A DNA stretch of 64,000 bases from Sphingomonas sp. HDW15A (GTDB lineage Bacteria; Pseudomonadota; Alphaproteobacteria; Sphingomonadales; Sphingomonadaceae). Of this stretch, positions 56,253-64,000 are shown in pieces. Both the position numbers and the translations under genes were made by a program. Position 1 is the stretch's first letter, and each line of letters starts with the position of its first letter. The notes below the pieces were generated by a model. It was not told the origin of the DNA. It worked only from the letters and a program-made list of their open reading frames with translations, and made no database searches. The DNA lies in NCBI RefSeq assembly GCF_011301715.1, contig NZ_CP049870.1, forward strand, positions 62,001 to 126,000, in the 5' to 3' direction.

Positions 56253-57824
56253 CTAGCTCGCGGCTTCAAGCGCCTCGGCGATGAGCTTGCGGCTGTTGTC
56301 GAGGCCGTAGAGCGCGAAGAAGCTGCCCATGCGTGGACCCTGGCTCGAACCGAGCAGGGTCTCGTAAAGCGCCTGGAACCAGTGGCGCAGGCTTTCGAAC
56401 GGGTAACGCTTGCCGATTTCGAACACCTCGTGCTGGATTGCATCGGCCGGCGTGTCGGGATCCATGGCGGCCAGCGCTGCATCCAGTTCCCTGAGCGCTT
56501 CGACCTCGTGCCCGACCGGACCCCGCCGCTTGAGATTGGGCGCGACGAAATCGCGGGCGTAATTGACCGCCAGCTCGATCAGCTCGTCGAGCTCGCGGTC
56601 GTAATCCGGCGAGGTGCCCGGGGCGTAGCGCTGCACAAAGCGCCAGGCGACGTCCTTGTCCTGGACGCCGGGCAGTGAGACGAGGTTGAGAAGTAGGCCA
56701 TAGGTCAGCGGCAGGGTGGTCGTCGGTACCGCGCCGAGGTGGATATGGTGCGCGGGGTTGCCGAGCTTCTGCTCGATCGGCTGATCGGCATATTTCTCGC
56801 GGAACTGCCAATATTCGTCGACCGCGCGGGGGACCAGGCCGAGGTGAAGATTCTTGGCCTTCTTTGGCTCGCGGTAGAGGTAGAAGGCCAGGCTGTCCTT
56901 CGATCCGTAGGTCAACCATTCCTCGATGCTGAGGCCGTTGCCCTTCGACTTGGAGATTTTCTCGCCCTTTTCATCGAGGAACATCTCGTAAATCAGGCCT
57001 TCCGGCTTGCGCCCGCCGAGCACCGACGCGATGCGGCCCGATTGGACGCCGCTGTCGGTCAGGTCCTTGCCGTACATCTCATAATCGACGCCCTGGGCGA
57101 CCCAGCGCATCGCCCAGTCCACCTTCCATTGAAGCTTCGACTGGCCGCCGAGCGCGGACTGCTCGATGCGGGTGCCGTCCTCGTCCGTGAAGGCGATCGT
57201 TCCCGCCGACGCGTCGATGACCTCGACCGGCACCTGCAACACCTTGCCCGTAGTGGGCGAGATGGGCAGCACCGGCGAATAGGTCTTGCGCCGTTCTTCA
57301 CGGAGCGTGGGCAGCATGATGTCGAGGATTTCGTCGAAGTGAGCGAGGACGTTGCGCAAGGCATCGTCGAACGCACTGCTGTTGTAGCGTTCGGACGCGG
57401 AGACGAATTCATATTCGAAGCCGAAGCGGTCTAGGAAGTCGCACAGCATGGCGTTGTTGTGCGCGGCGAAACTCTCGTGAGCCGTTGGAAAGGGATTGGG
57501 AATCCGGCTTAGCGGGTGCCCGAGATATCCCGTCAGCATCGCCTGGTTGGGGACGTTGTCGGGCACCTTGCGCAGGCCATCCATGTCGTCGGAGAAAGCA
57601 ACGAGCCGCGTCGGGGCGCCGCCCGTCAGCTCGTGATAGGCGTGGCGGACCATCGACGTGCGCAGGACTTCCGTGAAGGTGCCGATATGCGGCAGGCCGG
57701 AAGGGCCGTATCCGGTCTCGAACAGGATGGGCGAACCGTCCGGCTTGGCGCCAGGAACACCATTGGTGGCCCAGCGCTTCATTAGCCGGCGCGCCTCCTC
57801 GTACGGCCAGGCCTTGTTCGTCAT
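56253..57824 (-). CDS. lysS: Lysine--tRNA ligase, class I
   Basis: Charges tRNA-Lys with lysine. It belongs to the archaeal-type class I enzyme (LysK), not the common class II form. The class I HIGH motif appears as GPSGLPHIGTF and the KMSKS loop as KISKSKGNG. The 523-residue length fits. Class I LysRS is normal in many alphaproteobacteria. The start MTNKAW is chosen; the frame extends 36 residues upstream but would cross into the divergent helicase gene. 68 bases separate the two start codons. Confidence 0.95.
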   Translation of the reverse strand: MTNKAWPYEEARRLMKRWATNGVPGAKPDGSPILFETGYGPSGLPHIGTFTEVLRTSMVRHAYHELTGGAPTRLVAFSDDMDGLRKVPDNVPNQAMLTGYLGHPLSRIPNPFPTAHESFAAHNNAMLCDFLDRFGFEYEFVSASERYNSSAFDDALRNVLAHFDEILDIMLPTLREERRKTYSPVLPISPTTGKVLQVPVEVIDASAGTIAFTDEDGTRIEQSALGGQSKLQWKVDWAMRWVAQGVDYEMYGKDLTDSGVQSGRIASVLGGRKPEGLIYEMFLDEKGEKISKSKGNGLSIEEWLTYGSKDSLAFYLYREPKKAKNLHLGLVPRAVDEYWQFREKYADQPIEQKLGNPAHHIHLGAVPTTTLPLTYGLLLNLVSLPGVQDKDVAWRFVQRYAPGTSPDYDRELDELIELAVNYARDFVAPNLKRRGPVGHEVEALRELDAALAAMDPDTPADAIQHEVFEIGKRYPFESLRHWFQALYETLLGSSQGPRMGSFFALYGLDNSRKLIAEALEAAS

Positions 57825-57892
57825 GGCGGCCTCACGGATCAGGTCGGCGCTCAACTGTTGCCCTTTCGTTCTCACAGCGCCAAGGATTGCGC

Positions 57893-60595
57893 GTGGTGCG
57901 CGCTCCTTTGCCTCTTCCCGTCCTGCATGCAACCCATGCGGGAATCTGGCTGCTCGGACCTGACGAGGCGCAGGCGCGCGAAGCGAGCCGGGGCGAAGCC
58001 ATCGGCCGAATCGCGGAGACCCCGCATATCCTGCTCAACGCACCGGTCGCCGGGCAGCGGCTTGGCTATGGGGATGTCAGCGGCCTTGACCTGCTCGAAC
58101 TGTTCGCCTTCATCCATCCGGCGCGTTTCGTCGTCCCGACCGTCGCCGGAATGGCGCGGGCGGCTGGTCTGAAAGAGCCCGAAAGCGACGCCGATGCAGC
58201 GGCGCTGCTTCGTCATATCGCCCAGCAACTGCTCGACACGATGGGGTCGCCGGGATGGGCCGAGCGCGAGAGCGCCTGGAGCGCCAATCAGACCTTGTGG
58301 AGGGTCGGCTGGGGCTGGGCGCCATTCGTTGCCGAGCGGATCGCAAAGCCGGAGCGCGGGGAGAGGATGCTCTTCTCTCGCCTGACGCCATGGGAGGAAA
58401 GCGGAGAAAGGCCGGCGCCGCTCACGATCTCGATCCCGGGTGAAGATGCCGAGAGGCGGCTCGAAGCGCTAACCGGCAAAGGAAGCGAGACCCGCGCTGG
58501 GCAACGGGCGATGGCACGAGAAGCAGCGGCGATTTTCGCACCGCGGCCAAAACCGGGCGAACCGAATATGCTGCTGGCCGAGGCCGGGACCGGGATCGGC
58601 AAGACCTTGGCCTATCTTGCCCCCGCCTCGCTCTGGGCCGAGCGAGCCGGCGGGACGGTATGGGTGTCGACCTTCACCAAGGCGCTGCAGCGCCAGCTCG
58701 ATGCGGAAGGCTGGAAAATCGTCGCTGAAGCCGAGGAGCGGAAGAAAAGGATCGTGATCCGCAAGGGCCGCGAGAATTATCTGTGCCTGCTGAACCTTGA
58801 AGACGCGATGCAGGGTGGGTTCTCCGGTCGCGCGGCGATCCTCGCGCATCTCGTCGCTCGCTGGGCGGCTTATTCGAAGGATGGCGACATGGTCGGCGGC
58901 GACCTGCCGGGCTGGCTCCCGAGCCTGTTCCGCCGGGCCGGCGCGACCGCGCTGACCGACCGCCGCGGCGAGTGCGTTTATGCGGGATGCCCGCACTATC
59001 GCAAATGCTTCATCGAGAAGGCCGAGCGAGCCGGTCGCGAGGCTGACCTGGTTATCGCCAATCACGCGCTGGTGATGGTCAATGCCGCGCGCGGACGCCC
59101 GGAATCGCCAAACCGGATCGTCTTCGACGAAGGCCACCACCTGTTCGACGCCGCGGATTCCACATTCTCGGCGGCCCTGACCGGGCGCGAGGCCATCGAA
59201 CTGAGACGCTGGATTGTCGGTCCTGAGAACAAGTCGCGCGGACGACGGCGCGGACTCGCCGCCCGGCTGCTCGATGTCGCGAGCTATGACGAGAAGGGCG
59301 CGGAGGCGCTTGAGGCTGCGGTGGAGGCTGCTCGCGCAATGCCGTCGGAGGGCTGGCTTGCGCGGATTGCCGAAAACGATCCGTTCGGTCCGGTCGAACG
59401 GCTGCTCGGCGAGGTTCGCGGCACGGTCTACGCGCGCGCCAAGGCGCAGGAAGCGGGCTATGGCCTGGAGACCGAACTTGCCGAACCGGATTCGGCGTTA
59501 ATTGGTGCCGCCGCGGGCGCGCTGGAAGCGCTCGACTCGCTCGCTCGGCCGCTTGCCGCATTGTCGCGGCGGTTGGAGGCGGTGCTCGAAGACGCTCCCG
59601 ACTGGCTCGACAGCGCGGCGCGGGCGCGGGTCGAAGGCGCGATCAACGGCCTCAATTGGCGGCGCGAAACGCTGGCGTCCTGGATCGCGATGCTTGGCCG
59701 GATTGGAAGCGTGGCCGATCCCGATTTCGTCGACTGGCTGGCGATCGATCGCGTCGAGGGCCGCGAATATGACGTCGGGCTCCACCGCCACTGGCTGGAT
59801 CCGACGCGCCCGCTGGCCAAGGCGGTGATCGAGCCCGCGCACGGCGTGCTGGTAACATCGGCAACATTACGCGGGAGCGAAGATTGGGTGCGGGCCGAGG
59901 AACGGACCGGCGCGTCGCATCTTGCGCGCCCGGCAGCCCGTTTCGAAGCGGCTTCGCCTTTCGACTATTCGGCCAACTCCGAAGTGCTTATCGCTACCGA
60001 TATTCCGCGCGGCGACGTGGCGGCGCTCGCCGGGTCCTATGCCCGCCTGATCGAGGCATCCGGCGGCGGGACGCTGGGCCTGTTCACCGCCATCGCGCGC
60101 CTGCGTGCCGTGCACGCGCGGATTGCGGACCGTCTCGCCCGCGCCGGACTGCCGCTTTATGCCCAGCATGTCGATCCGATCGACACCGGTACCCTTGTCG
60201 ACATCTTCCGCGACGATCCGCACGCATCCCTGCTTGGAACCGACGCGCTTCGTGACGGCGTCGACGTCCCGGGAGAGTCGCTTCGGCTGGTCGTGATGGA
60301 GCGCGTGCCGTGGCCGCGCCCGACCGTGCTTCACGCTGCGCGGCGACTGGCCGGCGGCGGGAGCGCCTATGACGACCGCGTCGTCCGCGCCCGCCTTGCG
60401 CAGGCCTTCGGGCGGCTCATCCGCAGGCAGGGCGACCGCGGTCAATTCGTAGTGCTTTCCAGCGCCTTTCCCTCGCGATTGCTGAGTGCCTTTCCGCCGG
60501 GAGTCGGCGTTCATCGGCTGCCGATCGAGGAGGTCGTGGCGCGCGTGCGGGCCCGGCAATTTGCGCAAGCGAGCACGGAGGGAATCGATGCCTAG
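57893..60595 (+). CDS. ATP-dependent DNA helicase, DinG/XPD family
   Basis: About 900 residues, a superfamily 2 helicase. A 200-residue N-terminal extension precedes Walker A (AEAGTGIGKT, near residue 230). A four-cysteine [4Fe-4S] site is seen as one cysteine in ENYLCLLN plus CVYAGCPHYRKC. The Walker B box is DEGHH, and the C-terminal motifs include ATLRGSEDW and FGRLIRR near the end. DinG-type helicases unwind R-loops and G-quadruplex or damaged DNA. GTG 57893 is taken as start because AAGGA lies six bases upstream; TTG 57887 is the alternative. Its stop overlaps the phosphatase start. Confidence 0.87.
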   Translation: MVRAPLPLPVLHATHAGIWLLGPDEAQAREASRGEAIGRIAETPHILLNAPVAGQRLGYGDVSGLDLLELFAFIHPARFVVPTVAGMARAAGLKEPESDADAAALLRHIAQQLLDTMGSPGWAERESAWSANQTLWRVGWGWAPFVAERIAKPERGERMLFSRLTPWEESGERPAPLTISIPGEDAERRLEALTGKGSETRAGQRAMAREAAAIFAPRPKPGEPNMLLAEAGTGIGKTLAYLAPASLWAERAGGTVWVSTFTKALQRQLDAEGWKIVAEAEERKKRIVIRKGRENYLCLLNLEDAMQGGFSGRAAILAHLVARWAAYSKDGDMVGGDLPGWLPSLFRRAGATALTDRRGECVYAGCPHYRKCFIEKAERAGREADLVIANHALVMVNAARGRPESPNRIVFDEGHHLFDAADSTFSAALTGREAIELRRWIVGPENKSRGRRRGLAARLLDVASYDEKGAEALEAAVEAARAMPSEGWLARIAENDPFGPVERLLGEVRGTVYARAKAQEAGYGLETELAEPDSALIGAAAGALEALDSLARPLAALSRRLEAVLEDAPDWLDSAARARVEGAINGLNWRRETLASWIAMLGRIGSVADPDFVDWLAIDRVEGREYDVGLHRHWLDPTRPLAKAVIEPAHGVLVTSATLRGSEDWVRAEERTGASHLARPAARFEAASPFDYSANSEVLIATDIPRGDVAALAGSYARLIEASGGGTLGLFTAIARLRAVHARIADRLARAGLPLYAQHVDPIDTGTLVDIFRDDPHASLLGTDALRDGVDVPGESLRLVVMERVPWPRPTVLHAARRLAGGGSAYDDRVVRARLAQAFGRLIRRQGDRGQFVVLSSAFPSRLLSAFPPGVGVHRLPIEEVVARVRARQFAQASTEGIDA

Positions 60596-61079
60596 GCTTC
60601 TGCTGCTGCGCCACGCGAAGTCGAGCTGGGACGAAGACGGCCTTGCCGATTTCGACCGGCCATTGAACGAGCGGGGGCGTGCGGCCGCCACGGCGATTGG
60701 ACGCTATCTCGCGGCGCAGAAAGTCGTTCCCGACCGCCTTATGGTCAGTCCCGCGCGGCGGACACGCGAAACCATTGAGCGCGTCCTTGCCGAGGTTTCG
60801 GGATGGCCCAAGCCGCAATATGATGATCGCATCTACGAGGCGTCGAGCGGGGACCTGTCACGAATCATCAGCGAAACCCCGGCCGGGACAGAATCCCTGA
60901 TGCTCGTCGGACACAATCCCGGTCTCGGGTTCATCGCTGCCCAACTCGGCGGGGCCAGGGCGGCGGTAGAGCTCGGCAAGTTTCCGACCGGATCGCTCGC
61001 GATCATCGAACTGTCGGAGCCGTGGGCCGAAGCGCACAGCGGGACGCTCGCCGCTTTCGTGAAGCCGCGCGACCTCTAG
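60588..61079 (+). CDS. SixA-type histidine phosphatase
   Basis: A 163-residue protein of the histidine phosphatase superfamily. The catalytic motif RHAK (His9) lies at the N-terminus; a second histidine is in LVGHNPGL. Short SixA-type enzymes remove phosphate from phosphohistidine in phosphorelays or from small molecules. The ATG overlaps the helicase stop by eight bases with GGAGGG upstream. It converges on the merR-like gene with a four-base overlap. Confidence 0.88.
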   Translation: MPRLLLLRHAKSSWDEDGLADFDRPLNERGRAAATAIGRYLAAQKVVPDRLMVSPARRTRETIERVLAEVSGWPKPQYDDRIYEASSGDLSRIISETPAGTESLMLVGHNPGLGFIAAQLGGARAAVELGKFPTGSLAIIELSEPWAEAHSGTLAAFVKPRDL

Positions 61080-61477
61080 GCGGTCAGGGCGGAGGCGAGA
61101 CGGTCGCGAAGTTCGACGAGGCGGCCGTAATCGAACGACGGTTCGTCCAACTGCCGTTCGGTCTGCGCGAGATCCCACTCGGTAGGCGCGGGCGGCGCAG
61201 CGATGGGCGCCGGCAGAGTCTCGTCCCTCGGCTCACCTTCGCGAAGCAGCTTTTGAACGCCGCGGATGGTGTAGCCGTCAACAGTCAGCAGGCGATGGAT
61301 ACGCCGCGCGAGATCGGCATCCGCGGGCCGATAGTAGCGGCGGTTTCCAGCGCGCTGCAGCGGCCGAAGCTTCGGGAACTTCGATTCCCAGTAGCGCAGG
61401 ATGTGCTGGGGAACCCCAAGCTGGGCCGACAATTCGCCGATCGTCAGGAACGCATTCGGATCCTTGTCGGCGGCCAT
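61076..61477 (-). CDS. MerR-family transcriptional regulator
   Basis: A 133-residue DNA-binding protein with an N-terminal MerR winged helix (FLTIGELSAQLGVPQHILRYWESKFPKL, then RRYYRPADADLARRI). The C-terminal half has a proline/alanine linker and a short helix, without an effector-binding or metal-site motif. Regulators of this short type lie downstream of ihfA in the plsX-fabH-ihfA block of many alphaproteobacteria. Its target is unknown. It starts seven bases after the ihfA stop. Confidence 0.88.
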   Translation of the reverse strand: MAADKDPNAFLTIGELSAQLGVPQHILRYWESKFPKLRPLQRAGNRRYYRPADADLARRIHRLLTVDGYTIRGVQKLLREGEPRDETLPAPIAAPPAPTEWDLAQTERQLDEPSFDYGRLVELRDRLASALTA

Positions 61478-61484
61478 CGTCAGC

Positions 61485-61811
61485 CTAGCGCGCGATCCGT
61501 TCGCGCATGATCTGGCTTGCGCGGAACGTCATCACCCGGCGCGGCGCGATCGGCACCTCGATCCCGGTCTTCGGGTTGCGGCCAACGCGCTCACCCTTGT
61601 CGCGAAGAATGAAGCTGCCGAAACCCGAAATCTTGACGTTCTGGCCTTCGGACAGGGCATGGCACATGTGGTGAAGGACGCGTTCGACCATGCTGGCGCT
61701 TTCCGCACGCGACAAGCCAAGCTTGCGGTGGACGATGTCCGACAGGTCTGCCCGGGTCAGAGTGCCCGAATGCAATCCACCAGTTGAACGGGCCACGCCT
61801 GCGTCCGCCAT
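61485..61811 (-). CDS. ihfA: Integration host factor subunit alpha
   Basis: A 108-residue DNA-bending protein of the HU/IHF family. The core has [46 protein letters not shown] and ending [17 protein letters not shown], including the proline-bearing arm that kinks DNA. The MADAGVARS start adds a short N-terminal stretch of about 15 residues. It pairs with IHF-beta from elsewhere. Place in the rpmF-plsX-fabH-ihfA-merR block supports the alpha-subunit call over HU. Confidence 0.88.
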   Translation of the reverse strand: MADAGVARSTGGLHSGTLTRADLSDIVHRKLGLSRAESASMVERVLHHMCHALSEGQNVKISGFGSFILRDKGERVGRNPKTGIEVPIAPRRVMTFRASQIMRERIAR

Positions 61812-61903
61812 AATCGATTCCCTTCCCCTTGCGCCCCGCGGGGAGCGCGATTTGTCGAGCCTAACCAAAAAGTTGCGGCTGGGCAATCCGATGGCATGAA
61901 AGC

Positions 61904-62863
61904 TTAGTACCGGACCGCCGCCGCACCCCACGTGAATCCGCCGCCCATCGCTTCAAGAACCAAAAGATCGCCGCGCTTGATCCGTCCGTCGCGGACGGCG
62001 GTATCGAATGCCAGTGGCACGGACGCAGCCGACGTGTTGGCATGTTCATTGACGGTAACGACGACCTTTTCCGCCGGAAGCCCCAGCTTCTTCGCGGTTG
62101 CGTCGAGGATCCGCATATTGGCCTGGTGCGGGACGACCCAGTCGACCTCGTCCGAAGAAAGTCCAGCGGCGCCAAGCACTTCGTTCATCACTTCGGCCAG
62201 GTTCACGACCGCATGGCGAAACACCTCGCGGCCCTTCATGCGCAGCTTGCCGACCGTTCCCGTCGTCGAGGGTCCGCCATCGACATAGAGCAAATCGTTG
62301 TGGCGTCCGTCGGCGTGAAGGCGGGTGGCGAGGATTCCGCGATCCCCATCTTCGGCCGTCAGCACCAGCGCGCCCGCCCCGTCTCCGAACAGGACGCAGG
62401 TCGTGCGATCCTCCCAGTCGAGAATCCGGCTGAACGTTTCGGCGCCGATCACCAGCGCCTTGTCCGCGCTTCCGGTGCGAACCATCGATTCGGCGACGGT
62501 CAACGCATAGAGAAATCCGGTGCAGACGGCATGGACGTCGAAGGCGATGCAATCGTCGATGCCAAGCATCGCCTGCACCTTGGTCGCGCTCGACGGAAAG
62601 GTCTGGTCGGGCGTTGCCGTCGCAAGGACGATCAGGCCGATCTCGGACGGGTCGATACCTGCTGCCTCTAGCGCCCTGCGGGCGGCATCCGCGGCGAGGG
62701 TTGCGGTCGTTTCGCCGTCGCCGGCGATATAGCGGGAACGGATGCCGGTCCGCTCGACGATCCACTCGTCGGAGGTCTCGACTTGCTCAGCGAGCTCGGC
62801 ATTCGACACCCGGCGCTTCGGAAGGGCAGAGCCGCTTCCGGCAATGACGGCCTTGCGGCTCAT
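61904..62863 (-). CDS. fabH: Beta-ketoacyl-ACP synthase III
   Basis: Starts fatty-acid synthesis by condensing acetyl-CoA with malonyl-ACP. The 319-residue protein shows the catalytic triad: Cys114 ([10 protein letters not shown]), a histidine in PHQANMRI and an asparagine in [10 protein letters not shown]. The signature [10 protein letters not shown] is also present. The ATG overlaps the plsX stop by four bases (ATGA). A 92-base gap separates it from ihfA. Confidence 0.96.
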   Translation of the reverse strand: MSRKAVIAGSGSALPKRRVSNAELAEQVETSDEWIVERTGIRSRYIAGDGETTATLAADAARRALEAAGIDPSEIGLIVLATATPDQTFPSSATKVQAMLGIDDCIAFDVHAVCTGFLYALTVAESMVRTGSADKALVIGAETFSRILDWEDRTTCVLFGDGAGALVLTAEDGDRGILATRLHADGRHNDLLYVDGGPSTTGTVGKLRMKGREVFRHAVVNLAEVMNEVLGAAGLSSDEVDWVVPHQANMRILDATAKKLGLPAEKVVVTVNEHANTSAASVPLAFDTAVRDGRIKRGDLLVLEAMGGGFTWGAAAVRY

Positions 62864-63909
62864 TCCGCGGCCTCGTCGGAGAAGGCATGGGCGCGGAAAT
62901 TGTCGAGGTCTTCGCCGATCTTGTTGGTGATGTCGTTGGCGACCATCCGCGCCGCGACCTGGATGGCGTTGGCGACGCCCTTGGCGTTGGCACTGCCGTG
63001 GCTCTTCACGACAAGGCCGTTCAGGCCGAGGAAGACCGCGCCATTGTGATTGTTGGGGTCGAGATGGACCTTCAGCATGTGAAGCGCCGGCTTCGACAGA
63101 GCAAAGCCCGCCTTCGAACGAAGCGATGACGTAAAAGCGCGGCGAAGCAGGTCGGTGACGAAGCGGGCCGTGCCCTCCGCCGTCTTTAAGGCGATGTTGC
63201 CGGAGAAGCCGTCGGTGACGATCACGTCCACATCGCCGCGCGAAAGCTTGTCGCCCTCGGTGAATCCGTCGAAGGTGAAAGGGAGGTAGTCGGCGTCGCG
63301 AAGGAGCGCGGCGGCTTCCTTCAACTCGCCGGTGCCCTTCAGCTCCTCGGTGCCGATGTTGAGCAACTTGACCCGCGGGTTTGCGATTTCGAGCACGGTG
63401 CGAGCATAAGCCGAGCCCATGACCGCGAACTGAACCAAGTTCTGAGCGTCGCACTCGGTATTCGCGCCGAGATCGAGCATGACGAGGTCGGTCTCGCCGA
63501 GCGTCGGCAGAAGTGCGGCAAGAGCCGGACGGTCGATGCCCGGCATGGTGCGAAGCGCCAGCTTGGCGATCGCCATCAGAGCGCCGGTATTGCCCGCCGA
63601 CAGGGCGGCGTCGGCCTGGCCGTCCTTTACGGCGTTGATCGCCATGCCCATCGAGGTGCCCTTGGCACGGCGAATGGCCTGGCTCGGCTTTTCGGTCGCC
63701 GATATCGACTCTGTGGTGTGATGGACAGTGACGGCCTGGGCGAGGCCCTTGTAGCGCGCCAGTTCTGGCTGGATCGCCTTCTGGTCGCCGAACAGCTCGA
63801 ACTTGAGGGAGCGGTTGTTGCGGCGCGCGCGCGACATGCCGGCGACAATAGCCGCCGGGCCGATGTCTCCACCCATTGCGTCAATCGCGATCCGCGGGCT
63901 CACGGCCAT
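62860..63909 (-). CDS. plsX: Phosphate acyltransferase
   Basis: Makes acyl-phosphate from acyl-ACP for phospholipid synthesis. The 349-residue protein opens with [18 protein letters not shown] and carries [20 protein letters not shown] and [12 protein letters not shown], all conserved in PlsX. It is coupled to fabH by the ATGA overlap and follows rpmF by 26 bases, a conserved arrangement that links ribosome and lipid synthesis genes. Confidence 0.96.
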   Translation of the reverse strand: MAVSPRIAIDAMGGDIGPAAIVAGMSRARRNNRSLKFELFGDQKAIQPELARYKGLAQAVTVHHTTESISATEKPSQAIRRAKGTSMGMAINAVKDGQADAALSAGNTGALMAIAKLALRTMPGIDRPALAALLPTLGETDLVMLDLGANTECDAQNLVQFAVMGSAYARTVLEIANPRVKLLNIGTEELKGTGELKEAAALLRDADYLPFTFDGFTEGDKLSRGDVDVIVTDGFSGNIALKTAEGTARFVTDLLRRAFTSSLRSKAGFALSKPALHMLKVHLDPNNHNGAVFLGLNGLVVKSHGSANAKGVANAIQVAARMVANDITNKIGEDLDNFRAHAFSDEAAE

Positions 63910-63935
63910 GGCAGCGTGCCCCTACGCGATTCCGC

Positions 63936-64000
63936 TCAACCCTCGGGCTGAACGATCTCGCGGCCGTTGTAGTGACCGCACGCGGAACAGAGGTTGTGGG
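63936..64000 (-). CDS. rpmF: Ribosomal protein L32 (C-terminal part; 5' end outside window)
   Basis: The visible 20 codons, read on the minus strand from the window edge, encode HNLCSACGHYNGREIVQ followed by PEG and a stop. This is the C-terminus of bL32, with the Cys-x-x-Cys pair of its zinc-finger-like region. Its place directly upstream of plsX confirms the call. Confidence 0.9.
   Translation of the reverse strand, partial: HNLCSACGHYNGREIVQPEG

Noticed and set aside
61904..63454. A longer fabH reading with about 197 extra N-terminal residues
   Set aside because: The extension is out-of-frame plsX sequence; MSRKAVIAG at 62863 is the standard start and overlaps the plsX stop by four bases.

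Overview
The window reads as a chromosomal segment of a GC-rich alphaproteobacterium, most likely a member of the Sphingomonadales. Supporting signs are the rpmF-plsX-fabH-ihfA-merR block, the alphaproteobacterial type of SspB, a class I lysyl-tRNA synthetase, a crtY-crtI-crtB carotenoid operon next to crtZ, TonB-dependent uptake, and DUF5801-type RTX repeats. No phage, insertion sequence, CRISPR array or rRNA was found; one tRNA (Ser, anticodon GCT) is present.

Layout. 1-9.2 kb: end of an ABC-2 exporter, queG, a small lipoprotein, an adenosine-kinase-like PfkB enzyme, an amino acid permease, a HIT hydrolase, sspB, fumC, a DUF4142 lipoprotein and a DUF2585 membrane protein. 9.2-18 kb: CorA-type transporter, a P-loop kinase-like protein, acnA with a GFA protein and a small membrane protein, a TonB-dependent receptor, ygfZ, pyrC, tRNA-Ser. 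18-26.8 kb: a secreted beta-propeller/amidohydrolase fusion, then the carotenoid cluster (crtZ, crtB, crtI, crtY, a sterol-desaturase-family gene and a DUF2141 gene). 26.9-31.8 kb: glycine-zipper lipoprotein, L,D-transpeptidase, TonB-like protein, and a two-domain flavoprotein resembling 2-aminobenzoyl-CoA monooxygenase/reductase. 31.8-48 kb: the most striking region. A long AT-richer leader precedes a giant type I-secreted adhesin (about 2,860 aa once one base is restored) with seven near-identical 555-nt tandem repeats. It is followed by TolC, an ABC exporter, a cell-wall hydrolase, an HlyD adaptor, and a convergent LapG-like cysteine protease. 48-56 kb: alpha/beta hydrolase, an orphan [2Fe-2S] subunit, an RcnB-like protein, a DUF885 peptidase, small hypotheticals, an Lrp/AsnC regulator and two S41 peptidases. 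56-64 kb: class I lysS, a DinG/XPD-type helicase, SixA phosphatase, MerR regulator, ihfA, fabH, plsX and the end of rpmF.

How they work together. The 32.4-47.9 kb genes look like a complete Lap-type biofilm module: adhesin, three-part secretion machine, and a periplasmic protease that could release the adhesin. The adhesin carries a PAAG tetrapeptide at residues 215-218 that fits the di-alanine site cut by LapG proteases; no LapD-type receptor is in the window. The crt genes are enough for phytoene to zeaxanthin, but crtE is not here.

Data quality. Six genes (DUF4142 lipoprotein, amidohydrolase, TonB-like protein, adhesin, cell-wall hydrolase, first S41 peptidase) each show a frame change explained by one missing base, five of them in a run of four or five G/C. 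The pattern fits long-read indel errors better than six independent pseudogenes, so these are annotated as single frameshifted genes.
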